From Agrobacterium genomosp. 13 str. CFBP 6927 (lineage in GTDB: Bacteria; Pseudomonadota; Alphaproteobacteria; Rhizobiales; Rhizobiaceae), in the NCBI GenBank assembly GCA_900012615.1, contig LT009756.1:715730-779729 (forward strand): a DNA stretch of 64,000 bases. Reading direction: 5' to 3'. The position numbers and the translations under genes are program-made. Of this stretch, positions 8,502 to 18,122 are shown piece by piece; the first letter of the stretch is position 1; each line of letters begins with the position of its first letter. Below the pieces are notes generated by a model that was given only the letters and a program-made list of their open reading frames with translations, did no database searches and was not told the DNA's origin.

Positions 8502-11417
8502 TTATGAAGCCCGCTTCGTCGGCTGGAACCGCTCCCTGAGAAGCTTCAGCGCCGCATCGCCCGAGACCGGTGTTCCGAACAGGAAGCTCTGGCCAAAATG
8601 GCAATTCATGCGCGACAATTCCGCCGCATCTTCCGGCGTCTCGATGCCTTCTGCCACCACCTGCATGTCGAGCGCGCGGGCCATGGCGATGACGGAGCGC
8701 AGGAGTACATTGCGCTTGTCGCTGGTATTGGCCACCAGCGCCTTATCGAGCTTTATCGTATCGAAGGGGAAGCGGGTGAGATAGGCAAGCGACGAATAGC
8801 CGGTGCCGAAATCATCCATGGCGAGGCTCAGGCCCGTTTCCTTCAGCTTGGAAAGCACCAGCCGCGCCTGTTCCGGGTTTTCCATGACGACGGATTCCGT
8901 CAGCTCCAGCTTCAGCTGCTGTGGATTGCAGCGGGTGCGCGTCAGCATGCTGCGCACATCATTATACAATTCGTTGTTCAGCAATTGCGCGCTGGAAATA
9001 TTGACGGAAATGAAGATCGGCATCTTCTCGATGGCATGCTGCCAGTCCATCAGATCGGTCGCCGCCCGCTCCAGTGCGAACATGCCGAGCGGCTCGATCA
9101 GGCCGGAAGCTTCCGCAATGGGAATGAACTCGCTCGGCGGAATATTGCCGCGCTTGGGATGTTCCCAGCGCATCAGTGCCTCGAAGCCGGCCAGCTCGCC
9201 ATCGTCGAGCTTGACGATCGGCTGATAGGCAAGCGACAGCTCCTTGCGCTCGATGGCGCGGCGAAGGTCGCTTTCCATCTGCAGGCGGTCAGTGCCGGAG
9301 GTGCGGAAGGCGGGGCGGAACGGCTCGACACGGTTGCCGCCGGCGCGCTTGGCGCGATACATGGCAAGTTCCGCGTCACTCAAAAGTCCGGCCGCACTTT
9401 CCTGCTGGTCGATCCACGAGACGAGGCCGATGGAGGCGGTGAGGATGATTTCGCGATTGGCGAAATTGATCGGCACCATGATCGCCTTGTTCACCGCATC
9501 GGCGAAATCCGCCACACGCTGCGGATCGCGCTCGGAGGTCAGGATCAGGCCGAACTCATCGCCACCGAGGCGCGCCAGCGTATCCTGCGGTTTCAACAGG
9601 CGGCGCAGGCGCCGCGTCAGCGCGATGAGAATATTGTCGCCCGCGGCAATGCCGAGCGTATCGTTGACCAGCTTGTAGCGGTCGATATCGATCGCCATCA
9701 CGGTCGGGCGCACACCCTCGCTATCGGGAGAAAGATTGAGGATCGATTGCAGGCGGTCGAGGAAAACCTGCCGGTTCGGAAGTCCGGTCAGATTGTCGTT
9801 CATCGCATCCTGCAACAGCCGCTCGACCGAATTCTTCTGCTCGGTAATGTCGGTAATCGTGCCGACGCAGCGGATGATTTCGCCGTTGGAGCCGAGAACC
9901 GGACGGGCGCGGATTTGCAGCCAGTGGAAATGCCCGTCTTCGGCGCGAATGCGGAATTCGTGGTTGAGGCGGCCCTTGCGATGGTCGAGCAGCACGTCGA
10001 GCGTCGCCTTGAAGCGGTCGCGATCGTCAGGGTGCAGGCGCGGCAGCCAGTTGCGCGCAGCACCATGCATGGTGCCGGGTTCCAGCCCCAGCCGGTTGGA
10101 AATGTCGGGCGTGGTGACGATGCGGTCGCGCGTCACGTCCCAGTCCCACACGGTATCGCCGCTGCCCGTCAGCGCCAGCGACTGGCGTTCAAGGTCAGAG
10201 AACAGGCCCTGCTGATAGGCGCTGCCGGCAAAGGCATGCTGGATCACGGTAAAGCCGATCAGCAGCACGATCAGCACCAGTCCGCCGCCAAGCGCCGGCT
10301 GCACGATGTCGTTGTCCAGTTGCCCCGTTACCGTCAGCCAGCTGCCGAACAGCCAGACGAGAATAAGCGCCCAGGAGGGAACGAGCAGGATCGCCCGGTC
10401 GTAACGGTTGAAGCCGAGATAGATGATGAGCGCGATACCGGCCGTTGCGGTGAGCGCGAAGGACACGCGGGCAATACCGGAGGCAACCGATGGATCGTAG
10501 ATCGCCACGCCAAACAGCAGCGCCAGACCCACCACCCAGGCAAAAGTCGCGTAACCCAGATGCGCATGCCATCGGTTGAGATTGAGATAGGTGAAGAGAA
10601 AGACCACGAAGCTGGAGGCGAGCGCCACTTCCGCGCCCGCCCTCCATATTCGCTGATCGCTGGATGTGACGGTGATGAGCTTTTCAAGAAAGCCGAAATC
10701 AACGCAGATATAGGCAAGCACGGCCCAGGCAAGTGCGGCGGAGGCCGGCAGAACCGAGGTTCCCTTCACCACGAACAGAATGGTCAGAAGCACGGCCAGA
10801 AGGCCGGCAATGCCGAGCACGATGCCGCGATAGAGCGTGAACGCGTTGATCGTGTCCTTGTAGGCTTCCGGTTCCCACAGATAGATCTGCGGCAATTGCG
10901 GCGTCGATAGCTCGGCGACGAAGGTGATGACGGAGCCGGGATTGAGCGTGATGCGGAACACGTCGGCATCCGGGCTTGGCTGCCGGTCCAGCGCAAAGCC
11001 TTCGCTCGGTGTGATCGCGATGATGCGCTGCGAGCCGAGATCGGGCCAGAACAGTTTGGAGTTCACCAGACGGAAATGCGGGGCGACGATGACGCGCTCC
11101 AGCTGCTCTTCGGAGACGTTGGCGAGCGCGAATACCGCCCAGTCGCCCTGGTGATCCGTGGAACTGGCGCGCACCTCGATACGGCGGCGGATGCCGTCTG
11201 GTCCGGGGGCGGTGGAAACCTGAAAGGCCTCGCCCTGATTGGCGTAGATATCGGTGGTGGCAGTCAGATCAAGCGCCGTATCGTCACGGGAAATCTTCAC
11301 CGGCTCGAAGGCGTAGGAATAGGAAGCAAAAAGCAGGAATAGCAGGAAAAACGGCGCAGCCAGTGCGATTGCCGCCAGACGTTTCGACAGGCAAGGCGCA
11401 GTGTGATTGTAGGTCAT
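8502..11417 (-). CDS. 7TM-sensor PAS-GGDEF-EAL cyclic-di-GMP protein
   Basis: 971 residues. Order: signal peptide, a periplasmic domain of about 170 residues, seven hydrophobic helices (7TMR-DISM-like layout, about residues 190-400), a PAS/PAC domain (about 410-530, with WDWDV and WLQIRARP), GGDEF with intact RLGGDEFG near residue 618, and EAL with FEALMRW near 745. EAL residues needed for catalysis appear intact: VNIS, ELTES, DDFGTGYSS, KLDKAL, EGIE. It could both make and break cyclic-di-GMP; which dominates cannot be read from the sequence. The start at 11417 overlaps the stop of the GNAT gene as ATGA, so the two are translationally coupled. The input ligand is unknown. Confidence 0.93.
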   Translation of the reverse strand: MTYNHTAPCLSKRLAAIALAAPFFLLFLLFASYSYAFEPVKISRDDTALDLTATTDIYANQGEAFQVSTAPGPDGIRRRIEVRASSTDHQGDWAVFALANVSEEQLERVIVAPHFRLVNSKLFWPDLGSQRIIAITPSEGFALDRQPSPDADVFRITLNPGSVITFVAELSTPQLPQIYLWEPEAYKDTINAFTLYRGIVLGIAGLLAVLLTILFVVKGTSVLPASAALAWAVLAYICVDFGFLEKLITVTSSDQRIWRAGAEVALASSFVVFLFTYLNLNRWHAHLGYATFAWVVGLALLFGVAIYDPSVASGIARVSFALTATAGIALIIYLGFNRYDRAILLVPSWALILVWLFGSWLTVTGQLDNDIVQPALGGGLVLIVLLIGFTVIQHAFAGSAYQQGLFSDLERQSLALTGSGDTVWDWDVTRDRIVTTPDISNRLGLEPGTMHGAARNWLPRLHPDDRDRFKATLDVLLDHRKGRLNHEFRIRAEDGHFHWLQIRARPVLGSNGEIIRCVGTITDITEQKNSVERLLQDAMNDNLTGLPNRQVFLDRLQSILNLSPDSEGVRPTVMAIDIDRYKLVNDTLGIAAGDNILIALTRRLRRLLKPQDTLARLGGDEFGLILTSERDPQRVADFADAVNKAIMVPINFANREIILTASIGLVSWIDQQESAAGLLSDAELAMYRAKRAGGNRVEPFRPAFRTSGTDRLQMESDLRRAIERKELSLAYQPIVKLDDGELAGFEALMRWEHPKRGNIPPSEFIPIAEASGLIEPLGMFALERAATDLMDWQHAIEKMPIFISVNISSAQLLNNELYNDVRSMLTRTRCNPQQLKLELTESVVMENPEQARLVLSKLKETGLSLAMDDFGTGYSSLAYLTRFPFDTIKLDKALVANTSDKRNVLLRSVIAMARALDMQVVAEGIETPEDAAELSRMNCHFGQSFLFGTPVSGDAALKLLRERFQPTKRAS

Positions 11418-12013
11418 GTATCGTACTTCGTTCCGCCGGAGCTTTGCTTGTCGGCAAGAAGGGAAAACATCATATGATCCCGCCATTGGCCATTGATTTT
11501 CAGATATTCCCGCAAGAGACCTTCCCGCTGGAACCCGGCATTTTCGAGAAGCCGGATGCTTTTGAAGTTTTCCGGAATACAGGCTGCCTCGATACGGTGC
11601 AACTGAAGTCCGTTGAAGATGTATGGTATTACCAATTTTAATGCGGCAGACATATGGCCTTTGGCGGCGTGGCGTTCGCCTATCCAGTAGCCGATCATGC
11701 AGCTTTGCGCGGCGCCCCGGCGGATGTAACCGATTGTGATGCCGCCGACCAGCAGGGTCTCCTTTTCGAACAGCAGAAACGAAACGGCGGTACCGGAGGA
11801 AAATTCCTGGCCGTTGCGCACCACACGCATCCGGAAAGAGCCTTCCGTCAATTCGTCCGGACGCCAGCTTGGCTCCCAGGGCTGGAGAAACTGCCGGCTT
11901 TCCGACCGCAGGACGTGCCATTGCTTGAAATCGCCATAGCGCGGCAGTCTGAGAAGATGGTCGGCGCTGCGCAGTTCGGGCGTGTCATTATGTCGGGAAA
12001 GAAAACGCAGCAT
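11414..12013 (-). CDS. GNAT family N-acetyltransferase (RimJ/RimL type)
   Basis: 199 residues. The acetyl-CoA binding region is visible as GYWIGERHAAKGHMSAALKLVIPYIF, followed by LHRIEAACIPENFKSIRLLENAGFQREGLLREY, the typical RimJ/RimL C-terminal block. Such enzymes acetylate protein N-termini, amino sugars or antibiotics; the substrate here is unknown. It sits between the M16 peptidase gene upstream (32-base gap) and the GGDEF-EAL gene, which it overlaps by 4 bases. All three run on the minus strand. Confidence 0.92.
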   Translation of the reverse strand: MLRFLSRHNDTPELRSADHLLRLPRYGDFKQWHVLRSESRQFLQPWEPSWRPDELTEGSFRMRVVRNGQEFSSGTAVSFLLFEKETLLVGGITIGYIRRGAAQSCMIGYWIGERHAAKGHMSAALKLVIPYIFNGLQLHRIEAACIPENFKSIRLLENAGFQREGLLREYLKINGQWRDHMMFSLLADKQSSGGTKYDT

Positions 12014-12045
12014 TCACCATCCCCGTGCGGAAGAAACCGCCACGC

Positions 12046-13344
12046 TTAGCCGTTCGCCTTTATCCTTGCGGGCTGCTGCGCGGAAAGCGCGGCAGTGATG
12101 TCTGAAAGAGGCGGCAGATGTTCGAGCGGGCCAATTGCGGACAATGTCGGAACTGTATCGAAAAACAGCCGTCCCGCAAGATCGGTCAGCCGTTCGCGGG
12201 TAATGTCGCCAAGGCGCTCCATCATCTCCTCATTGGGAATGGGCCGGCCGTAGAGCATCATCTGCCGGGCCATCTGGCCGGCGCGGGCCGCCGGGCTTTC
12301 CTGTCCCATCAGCAATTGGGCGCGGATTTGCGCGCGCGCCCGGTCGATTTCTTCCTGATGGATGGTCTGCGAGGACTTGCGCAGTTCTTCCAGAATGACC
12401 GGCACCAGTTCCGGCAGATCGTTGCCGCCGGTGGCCGCGTGTACGCCGAAAATGCCCGTGTCGGAAAAGCCCCAGTGAAACGCGTAGACGGAATAGCAGA
12501 GGCCGCGATATTCGCGCACTTCCTGGAAAAGACGCGATGACATGCCGCCGCCGAGGATATTGGCGAGGATCTGCGAACAATAGAAATCGCGGGCGTGATA
12601 GGCCTTGCCCTCGAAACCCAGAAGCACCTGCGCGTCCATCAGGTCGCGGGTCTCGCGGATTTCACCGCCGGTATAAACGGCCTTTTCGAGAACCGGCGTG
12701 GTGACGGGCAGTTGCGGCAACGAGGCGAAACGTTCTTCCACCTGCTTCACGAAGCTCTCGTGATCGACAGCACCGGCCGCCACGACGAAAATGCGGTCCG
12801 TCGTGTAGTTGCGGGCGAGATAATGCCTGATCTGGCCGGTGGTGAAGGATTGCACGGTATCAGGCGTACCGAGGATCGGCCGGCCGATAGTCTGGTCGCG
12901 ATAGGCGACACCGGAGAAATTGTCGAAGATCACGTCGTCGGGCGTATCGGTCGCAGCGCCGATTTCCTGCAGGATGACGTTTTTCTCCCGCTCCAGTTCC
13001 TCTTCGTCGAACAGCGATTCCGTCAGGATGTCGGCAAGAATATCGACGGCGAGGGGGACGTGGTCTTTCAGGACGCGGGCATAATAGGAGGTTGTTTCCG
13101 TGGATGTCGCGGCGTTGACTTCGCCGCCGACATTTTCGATCTCTTCGGCGATCTGCCGGGCGGTACGCCGCGCCGTGCCCTTGAACGCCATATGCTCGAG
13201 TAGATGGGCGATGCCGTGTTCGGCAGTCGTCTCGTTGCGGGATCCGGATTTGATCCACACCCCAAGAGCAACGCTTTCGAGATGCGGCATTCTTTCCGTC
13301 ACAACGGTCAACCCGGACGAAAGCCGGGTCACATTAACTCTCAT
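12046..13344 (-). CDS. M16 family zinc peptidase (processing-peptidase-like)
   Basis: 432 residues, related to the beta subunit of mitochondrial processing peptidase. The inverted zinc motif HLLEHMAFKGT (HxxEH) is near residue 50, with the downstream glutamate in ELEREKNVILQEI about 75 residues later. The glycine-rich segment ILGGGMSSRLFQEVRE is also typical. ATG at 13344 is favoured over TTG at 13350; GGAAAG lies upstream. It is immediately downstream of thrC, 21 bases from its stop, the common alphaproteobacterial order. Likely cytoplasmic because no signal peptide is present. Confidence 0.94.
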   Translation of the reverse strand: MRVNVTRLSSGLTVVTERMPHLESVALGVWIKSGSRNETTAEHGIAHLLEHMAFKGTARRTARQIAEEIENVGGEVNAATSTETTSYYARVLKDHVPLAVDILADILTESLFDEEELEREKNVILQEIGAATDTPDDVIFDNFSGVAYRDQTIGRPILGTPDTVQSFTTGQIRHYLARNYTTDRIFVVAAGAVDHESFVKQVEERFASLPQLPVTTPVLEKAVYTGGEIRETRDLMDAQVLLGFEGKAYHARDFYCSQILANILGGGMSSRLFQEVREYRGLCYSVYAFHWGFSDTGIFGVHAATGGNDLPELVPVILEELRKSSQTIHQEEIDRARAQIRAQLLMGQESPAARAGQMARQMMLYGRPIPNEEMMERLGDITRERLTDLAGRLFFDTVPTLSAIGPLEHLPPLSDITAALSAQQPARIKANG

Positions 13345-13365
13345 ACTCAACGTCTTTCCGCGTCT

Positions 13366-14763
13366 CTATTTGCCGGCGCGTGCATGTTGGCCGATGAAGG
13401 TTTCCACGGCTTTCAGCTCTGCGTCCAGAATGTCGAAACGCTCCTCCCGGTTCATAATGTCAGCTAACCATACTGGAAGCGCAGGCTCGATTGCGCAAGC
13501 GGATTTTACAGCGGCCGGGAATTTAGCCGGATGGGCGGTAGACAGAACCACCATCGGGCTTCCCGCTTTTTCGTGCTTTTCCGCCACGAAAACGCCGGTT
13601 GCCGTATGGGGGTCAATCAGGTAGCCGGTCTTCTCAAGCGTCTCGCGAATGGTCGCGGCCACCTGCTTTTCGGTGGCGCGGCCCGCACGGAAATCCTTCT
13701 TGATGAATTTCAGTGCCTTCGGCGGAATTTCAAATGCACCGGACTGCTTCAGACCGTCCATCGATGCCTTCACCGCCGCTGAATCGCGGTCATAGGCTTC
13801 AAACAGCAGGCGCTCGAAGTTGGAAGAAATCTGGATGTCCATCGAAGGCGAGGTGGTGGGCTTGACGCCGCGCATCTCGTAACGGCCGGTCTTCAGCGTG
13901 CGCGCCAGAATGTCGTTGTCATTGGTGGCGATGACGAGCTTGTCGATCGGCAGGCCCATCTTCTTGGCGACGTAACCGGCAAAGATATCGCCGAAATTGC
14001 CGGTTGGAACGGTAAAGGACACCTTCCGGTCAGGGCCGCCGAGCGACAGCGACGCGGTGAAATAATAGACAACCTGCGCCATGATGCGCGCCCAGTTGAT
14101 GGAGTTGACGCCGGAAAGCTTCACGCTGTCGCGGAACTTCACGTCGTTGAACATCTCCTTCACCAGCGTCTGGCAATCGTCGAAATTGCCGTTGATCGCC
14201 AGCGCATGCACGTTGGAAGCGGTGGAGGTCGTCATCTGGCGCTGCTGCACCGGAGAGACCTTGCCATTCGGGAAAAGGATGAAGATGTCAGTGCGCTCGC
14301 GCCCGGCAAAGGCGTCTATCGCAGCACCGCCGGTATCGCCCGAGGTTGCGCCGACAATGGTGGCGCGCTCGCCGCGCTCGGAAAGCGTATAGTCCATCAG
14401 GCGGGCGAGAAGCTGCATCGCCACGTCCTTGAAGGCGAGCGTGGTGCCGTGGAAAAGTTCCAGCACGAAGGTGTTCGGACCGGTCTGGGTCAACGGCACG
14501 ACGGCCGGATGCCGGAAAGTGGAATAGGCGTCGTCGATCATCGCCCTGAACTTGTCGGCCGGAATTTCACCGCCGGTGAAACGGTAGAGAACCTCGAAGG
14601 CGACGTCCTGGTAGGACTTGCCGCGCAGATTGCGGATTTCCTTTTTCGACATGGAGGGCCATTCGCGCGGCACGTAAAGCCCGCCGTCACGGCCAAGGCC
14701 CGCCAGAAGCGCGTCGCAGAAACCAAGCGAAGGGGCCGAACCCCGGGTCGATACATATTTCAC
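13366..14763 (-). CDS. thrC: Threonine synthase
   Basis: 465 residues, the length of the fungal/gamma-proteobacterial-like ThrC class. It is a PLP enzyme that converts O-phosphohomoserine to threonine, the step after ThrB (2.5-3.5 kb in this window). The PLP lysine lies in TLAFKDVAMQLLARL near residue 110. ATSGDTGGAAI is the phosphate-binding loop, and NSINWARIMAQ and PTGNFGDIFAGY are typical. The start is GTG at 14763 with AAGGGA upstream. No leader peptide or riboswitch was recognised in the 230 bases upstream. Confidence 0.97.
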   Translation of the reverse strand: MKYVSTRGSAPSLGFCDALLAGLGRDGGLYVPREWPSMSKKEIRNLRGKSYQDVAFEVLYRFTGGEIPADKFRAMIDDAYSTFRHPAVVPLTQTGPNTFVLELFHGTTLAFKDVAMQLLARLMDYTLSERGERATIVGATSGDTGGAAIDAFAGRERTDIFILFPNGKVSPVQQRQMTTSTASNVHALAINGNFDDCQTLVKEMFNDVKFRDSVKLSGVNSINWARIMAQVVYYFTASLSLGGPDRKVSFTVPTGNFGDIFAGYVAKKMGLPIDKLVIATNDNDILARTLKTGRYEMRGVKPTTSPSMDIQISSNFERLLFEAYDRDSAAVKASMDGLKQSGAFEIPPKALKFIKKDFRAGRATEKQVAATIRETLEKTGYLIDPHTATGVFVAEKHEKAGSPMVVLSTAHPAKFPAAVKSACAIEPALPVWLADIMNREERFDILDAELKAVETFIGQHARAGK

Positions 14764-14995
14764 GAGATAGTCCCTTGTCCGTTACCGATCTTGCCGGCGT
14801 CTTTGTCCGCAACGTCTCACCGGAATGAGGCGATTGGCGAGGTAATGAAGGGCTTTTCTGAAAATTCAAGCAAAACCGAACATGCCAATCGATTTTTTCC
14901 GGCGTCGCTGCTATAGACCATCGCCAACCTGCGTGAAAGGTCAATAAACAGCGTCTCCGGTTCTGTTCCGGGACAATGGAGAGGGAATTAGAAGA

Positions 14996-15568
14996 GTGTC
15001 AGGGAATTTCTTGCGTTTGTCCGCCGCGATGTCGCTTCTGGCCGTCGTTGCAGGATGTAATTCCTCCAATCCGTCGGACTCGCTTGCCGTCAACCCTCCG
15101 GCCGCGCAGGCCAATGCCGTCACCCCGGTGGTGCAGGCCAACTGCCCGACCGTGACGGTTCTCGACGCCAACGCCGTTCACCGGGTCTATGCCGGCGGCG
15201 CCAAGGACGACCCGCAGAAGCTCGCCTATCAGGTCTCGCTGTCGGATACGACGCGCTCATGCACCGCAAACGAAGCCACGCTGACGGTGAACGTGCTGGC
15301 GCAGGGTCGTCTCGTTCCCGGCCCGATGGCGAAGCCCGGCCGCGTGACAGTTCCGATCCGCGTGACGGTGAAGGATGGCGACGGCGAAATCTACGGCGAA
15401 ACGACCAATTTCGCCATCGATGTCCCGGCAGGCGGAGCCGGCACGCAGTTCATTTTCAACAACGACCATGTGGCCATTCCCAACGGTCCGGGCGGCGCAC
15501 CGAAGTCGGTCAGCGTCTATATCGGCTTCGGCGGCGAGAGCGCCAAGGCAAAGACCAAGCGCCGGTGA
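14996..15568 (+). CDS. Putative outer-surface lipoprotein
   Basis: 190 residues beginning with a lipoprotein signal peptide; the lipobox is LAVVAGC with the acylated cysteine near residue 19. The mature part is Pro/Ala-rich at first, then has beta-rich segments such as RVTVPIRVTVKDGDGEIYGETTNFAIDV. GTG at 14996 is the start. The C-terminus is basic (KAKTKRR). It resembles hypothetical lipoproteins conserved in rhizobia. No function can be assigned. Confidence 0.8.
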   Translation: MSGNFLRLSAAMSLLAVVAGCNSSNPSDSLAVNPPAAQANAVTPVVQANCPTVTVLDANAVHRVYAGGAKDDPQKLAYQVSLSDTTRSCTANEATLTVNVLAQGRLVPGPMAKPGRVTVPIRVTVKDGDGEIYGETTNFAIDVPAGGAGTQFIFNNDHVAIPNGPGGAPKSVSVYIGFGGESAKAKTKRR

Positions 15569-15643
15569 TTTGACGGGCGAAATGTAAAAACCGGAGGCTG
15601 CTCGGCAGGCTTCGGTTCTGATTGCGCGCAAAGGTGCGAATTC

Positions 15644-15757
15644 CGTCACCCCGGACTTGATCCGGGGTCCAGCGCGATCAAGTCATTGATCGCAAAAGAC
15701 TCTTCTCACGGCGCAGACGCGCCGTGACTGGATGCCGGATCAAGTCCGGCATGACGG
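15644..15757. repeat. RIME-like mosaic repeat
   Basis: Nearly identical in layout to 4431-4544: CCCCGGACTTGATCCGGGG at the left, GATCAAGTCATTGATC in the middle, GGCGCAGACGCGCC, and GCCGGATCAAGTCCGGC at the right. It lies 29 bases beyond the stop of the truncated BrnA-like gene. Confidence 0.85.
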
Positions 15758-15785
15758 AGGAGAAGTCTACGACTTTCCATGCGTT

Positions 15786-16013
15786 TTAAGCGGAGGGTTT
15801 TCCCACGGCCGTTGCTTTCTCCGCTGACGGGCGGAGACGAGAGTTTCGATACTCCTCCACAGCCTCAAAAAAAGCTGGCGGCAAAACGTCCCTGGCGGGG
15901 CGCGCATTTGCGAGCTCTCCATCCGACATCTCGGGAAAGTCGACAGCATCCCAGTCCGCTTCGGTATAGCCTTGGCCGGGTACGAATTCCTTTTGTGTCT
16001 GGGATGTAACCAC
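15786..16013 (-). pseudogene. Truncated BrnA-like antitoxin
   Basis: 75 residues from a GTG start with GAGGT just upstream. The segment YTEADWDAVDFPEMSDGE and LANARPARDVLPPAFFEAV match the N-terminal half of BrnA-type antitoxins (CopG/ribbon-helix-helix partners of BrnT). The family normally continues with an R-G-R-P linker and a C-terminal ribbon-helix-helix; here the linker is degenerate (SRLRPSAEK) and the frame stops soon after. No BrnT toxin is nearby. The gene starts 11 bases after the HAD phosphatase stop, so it may still be translated. Called a remnant by inference; it could also be an unrelated small protein. Confidence 0.55.
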
Positions 16014-16023
16014 AGCTACCTCG

Positions 16024-16713
16024 TCAAAAAGCGCCTTCCCACTCCGCCATTGCCGCAATCACGGCCGGCAGGTCCTGCATGCGCGAGATCACCGTTTCGG
16101 CGCCCGCATCCGTCAGCCGGTCGGCATGGCTCGGATAGGTGTGGGATGCGCCGGTGAAACCGATGACGCGCATGCCGGCGGCTCTTGCGCCATGGATGCC
16201 GTGCACGGAATCCTCGACCACGACGACGCGGTCGGGGGAGACGCCGAACTGTGCCGCGCCATGCAGGAAGATGTCGGGCTTCGGCTTCACGCGGTCGGCG
16301 CCGAGATCCTTGGCAGAATAGATATGCGGCGCGAAATAGGGCTTCAGGCCCACTTTCGTCAGCATCATGTCGAGCCGGTGGCTCGAGGAATTCGAGCAGA
16401 TGCAACGCGGCGTCGTCAGGCGAGACAGCGCGAATTTCACGCCTTCGATGATCTTCACGTCGCGTTCCAGCCGCATGTCGAGCAGCTTTTCCGACTTGTC
16501 GAGCAGGGAAGCGGAGAGCGGGATGCTGGCTTCGCTTTCCACCTGCAGAAGAATGTTCTTCCAGGTCATGCCGGCAAAGCGTTCGCCCATTTCCTCGACG
16601 GATATCGGATAACCGGCCTCGGTCAAAAGGCGGGACTCCACCTGTGCGGCGATGATTTCGGAATCGACCAGAACGCCGTCACAGTCGAAAATAATGAGGT
16701 CGAAGCCGCTCAT
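16024..16713 (-). CDS. HAD superfamily phosphatase (beta-phosphoglucomutase-like)
   Basis: 229 residues with the HAD motifs in order: FDCDGVLVDSE (motif I with nucleophile and acid/base Asp), CICSNSSSHR (motif II), the lysine in GADRVKPKPDIF (motif III), and VVVEDSVHGIHGARAAGM (motif IV). It belongs to the CbbY/GPH/YieH-like subfamily, which acts on small phosphorylated metabolites. The start at 16713 has AGGGAG 6 bases upstream. The substrate cannot be predicted. Confidence 0.93.
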   Translation of the reverse strand: MSGFDLIIFDCDGVLVDSEIIAAQVESRLLTEAGYPISVEEMGERFAGMTWKNILLQVESEASIPLSASLLDKSEKLLDMRLERDVKIIEGVKFALSRLTTPRCICSNSSSHRLDMMLTKVGLKPYFAPHIYSAKDLGADRVKPKPDIFLHGAAQFGVSPDRVVVVEDSVHGIHGARAAGMRVIGFTGASHTYPSHADRLTDAGAETVISRMQDLPAVIAAMAEWEGAF

Positions 16714-16934
16714 GGGCGCTCCCTGTATCGGATTTGCCGGGAAAAAGTGATGCGGGGGGCTTTTAGACCATGTCCACGCCAAGCTCAACTGGCTGACCCG
16801 CAAGGGTCGGTCCCATCAGGCTCATAGCTTGCCGGTTGGGCAGGAAACTGTGCGGCTGCGAATATTCGGCTTTGCGCATTTGCCGCGTGCAAAAAGCACT
16901 ACACACAGTCGCGCCAGATGCGTTATGGGATGTT

Positions 16935-17615
16935 ATGCCAAAGCCAGTGAAAACCACGCCTGAAGACACCATTGCCGCACGCATCAGCCGCACGCTCGCT
17001 GACCGCATCGTTCGCGGAGAACTGTCGCCGGGCGAACGGTTGCGGCAGGATCACATCGCTGCCGAATTCGGCGCTTCGCATGTGCCTGTGCGCGAGGCGT
17101 TCCGCCGACTGGAAGCGCAGGGGCTGGCCGCCAGCATTCCGCGCCGGGGTGTCCGGGTTGCGGATTTCGGCCTTGACGATGTGCGCGAAGTTGCGGAAAT
17201 GCGCGCAGCCCTTGAGGTTCTGGCGCTGCGCCACGCCATTCCCAACATGACGTCAGCCATTCTCGACCAGGCGGAAGCCGCGACACTGGAAGGCGATAGC
17301 GCCGTCGATGTGCAGCATTGGGAGGAGGCGAACCGCCGCTTCCATCGCCTCATCACCGCGCCCTGCAACATGCCGCGCCTGATGGAGGCGATCGACGGTC
17401 TGCATGCGGCGAGCGCCCGCTTCCTGTTTTCCGCCTGGCGGGCCGGGTGGGAGCGCCGCACCGATACCGATCACCGCGCGATCATCGATGCGCTGCGCGG
17501 CGGCCGCGCCGAAGAGGCGGTGCGTATCCTTGACGGCCACGTGCAATGGATCGGTCGCAAGGCGATCCGCACCTCGTCCGGCTCGGTGCGCGACGCCTTC
17601 GCGATCGTCGGATAG
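16935..17615 (+). CDS. GntR family transcriptional regulator (FCD domain)
   Basis: 226 residues. The N-terminal winged helix contains ADRIVRGELSPGERLRQDHIAAEFGASHVPVREAFRRLEAQGL, the standard GntR DNA-binding block. The C-terminal half is a helical FCD ligand-binding domain with metal-coordinating residues suggested by NRRFHRLI and TDTDHRAII. Members respond to organic acids or sugars. It precedes the DUF1284 gene by 9 bases and is divergent from the HAD phosphatase gene, which it may control. The effector is unknown. Confidence 0.92.
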   Translation: MPKPVKTTPEDTIAARISRTLADRIVRGELSPGERLRQDHIAAEFGASHVPVREAFRRLEAQGLAASIPRRGVRVADFGLDDVREVAEMRAALEVLALRHAIPNMTSAILDQAEAATLEGDSAVDVQHWEEANRRFHRLITAPCNMPRLMEAIDGLHAASARFLFSAWRAGWERRTDTDHRAIIDALRGGRAEEAVRILDGHVQWIGRKAIRTSSGSVRDAFAIVG

Positions 17616-17624
17616 GGCGGGCCC

Positions 17625-18122
17625 GTGACCGTCCGCCTCCGGCCCCACCATCTTCTCTGTATGCTCACCTATGTGGGCAAAGGTTATACGTCCGGCTTCG
17701 TCGAAAATTACGACCGCGTCGCCGCCCGCCTGAATGCCGGCGCGGAAGATATCGAGCTGGTGGATGGGCCGGATGATATTTGCGAAGGCCTGCTGTGTGA
17801 AAGCCATGCCCACTGTTTCAACGAAGGCGTGGTGCAGCGGGATGAGACGGCCCGCCTTTCGGTGTCAGTGCTTTTGGGCGAGGTACTGACCGCCGGCAAG
17901 CGGCTGCAGGCGACGCCTGACTTTCTCGCGAAGATGCGTCTGGCTTTCGCCGCAGGCGAGATCAGGCAGGCCTGTCGAGGCTGTCAGTGGATAAGGCTGT
18001 GCGACCGTATCGCGGCGTCAGGCTTCTCAGGTGTGAAAATCGGCGAACGGCCAGAGCCTCAGGCCGGGCGACGGCCGAGGCCTACTCCGGCACATTCGTC
18101 TCGGTTCTCTCGGCGGCCTTGA
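17625..18122 (+). CDS. DUF1284 domain protein
   Basis: 165 residues from a GTG start 9 bases after the GntR stop. It begins VRLRPHHLLCMLTYVGKGY, followed by several conserved cysteines (ICEGLLCESHAHCF, CRGCQWIRLCD). This matches DUF1284, a short Cys-rich family of unknown function that may bind an iron-sulfur cluster or zinc. The last ~40 bases overlap the end of the convergent gene at 18082. Likely cotranscribed with the regulator. Confidence 0.8.
   Translation: MTVRLRPHHLLCMLTYVGKGYTSGFVENYDRVAARLNAGAEDIELVDGPDDICEGLLCESHAHCFNEGVVQRDETARLSVSVLLGEVLTAGKRLQATPDFLAKMRLAFAAGEIRQACRGCQWIRLCDRIAASGFSGVKIGERPEPQAGRRPRPTPAHSSRFSRRP

Noticed and set aside
8598-10910. Long plus-strand open frame opposite the PAS-GGDEF-EAL gene
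   Set aside because: It is the antisense shadow of a clear minus-strand gene. Its Arg/His/Gln-rich composition and lack of a recognised domain are typical of shadow frames in GC-rich DNA.
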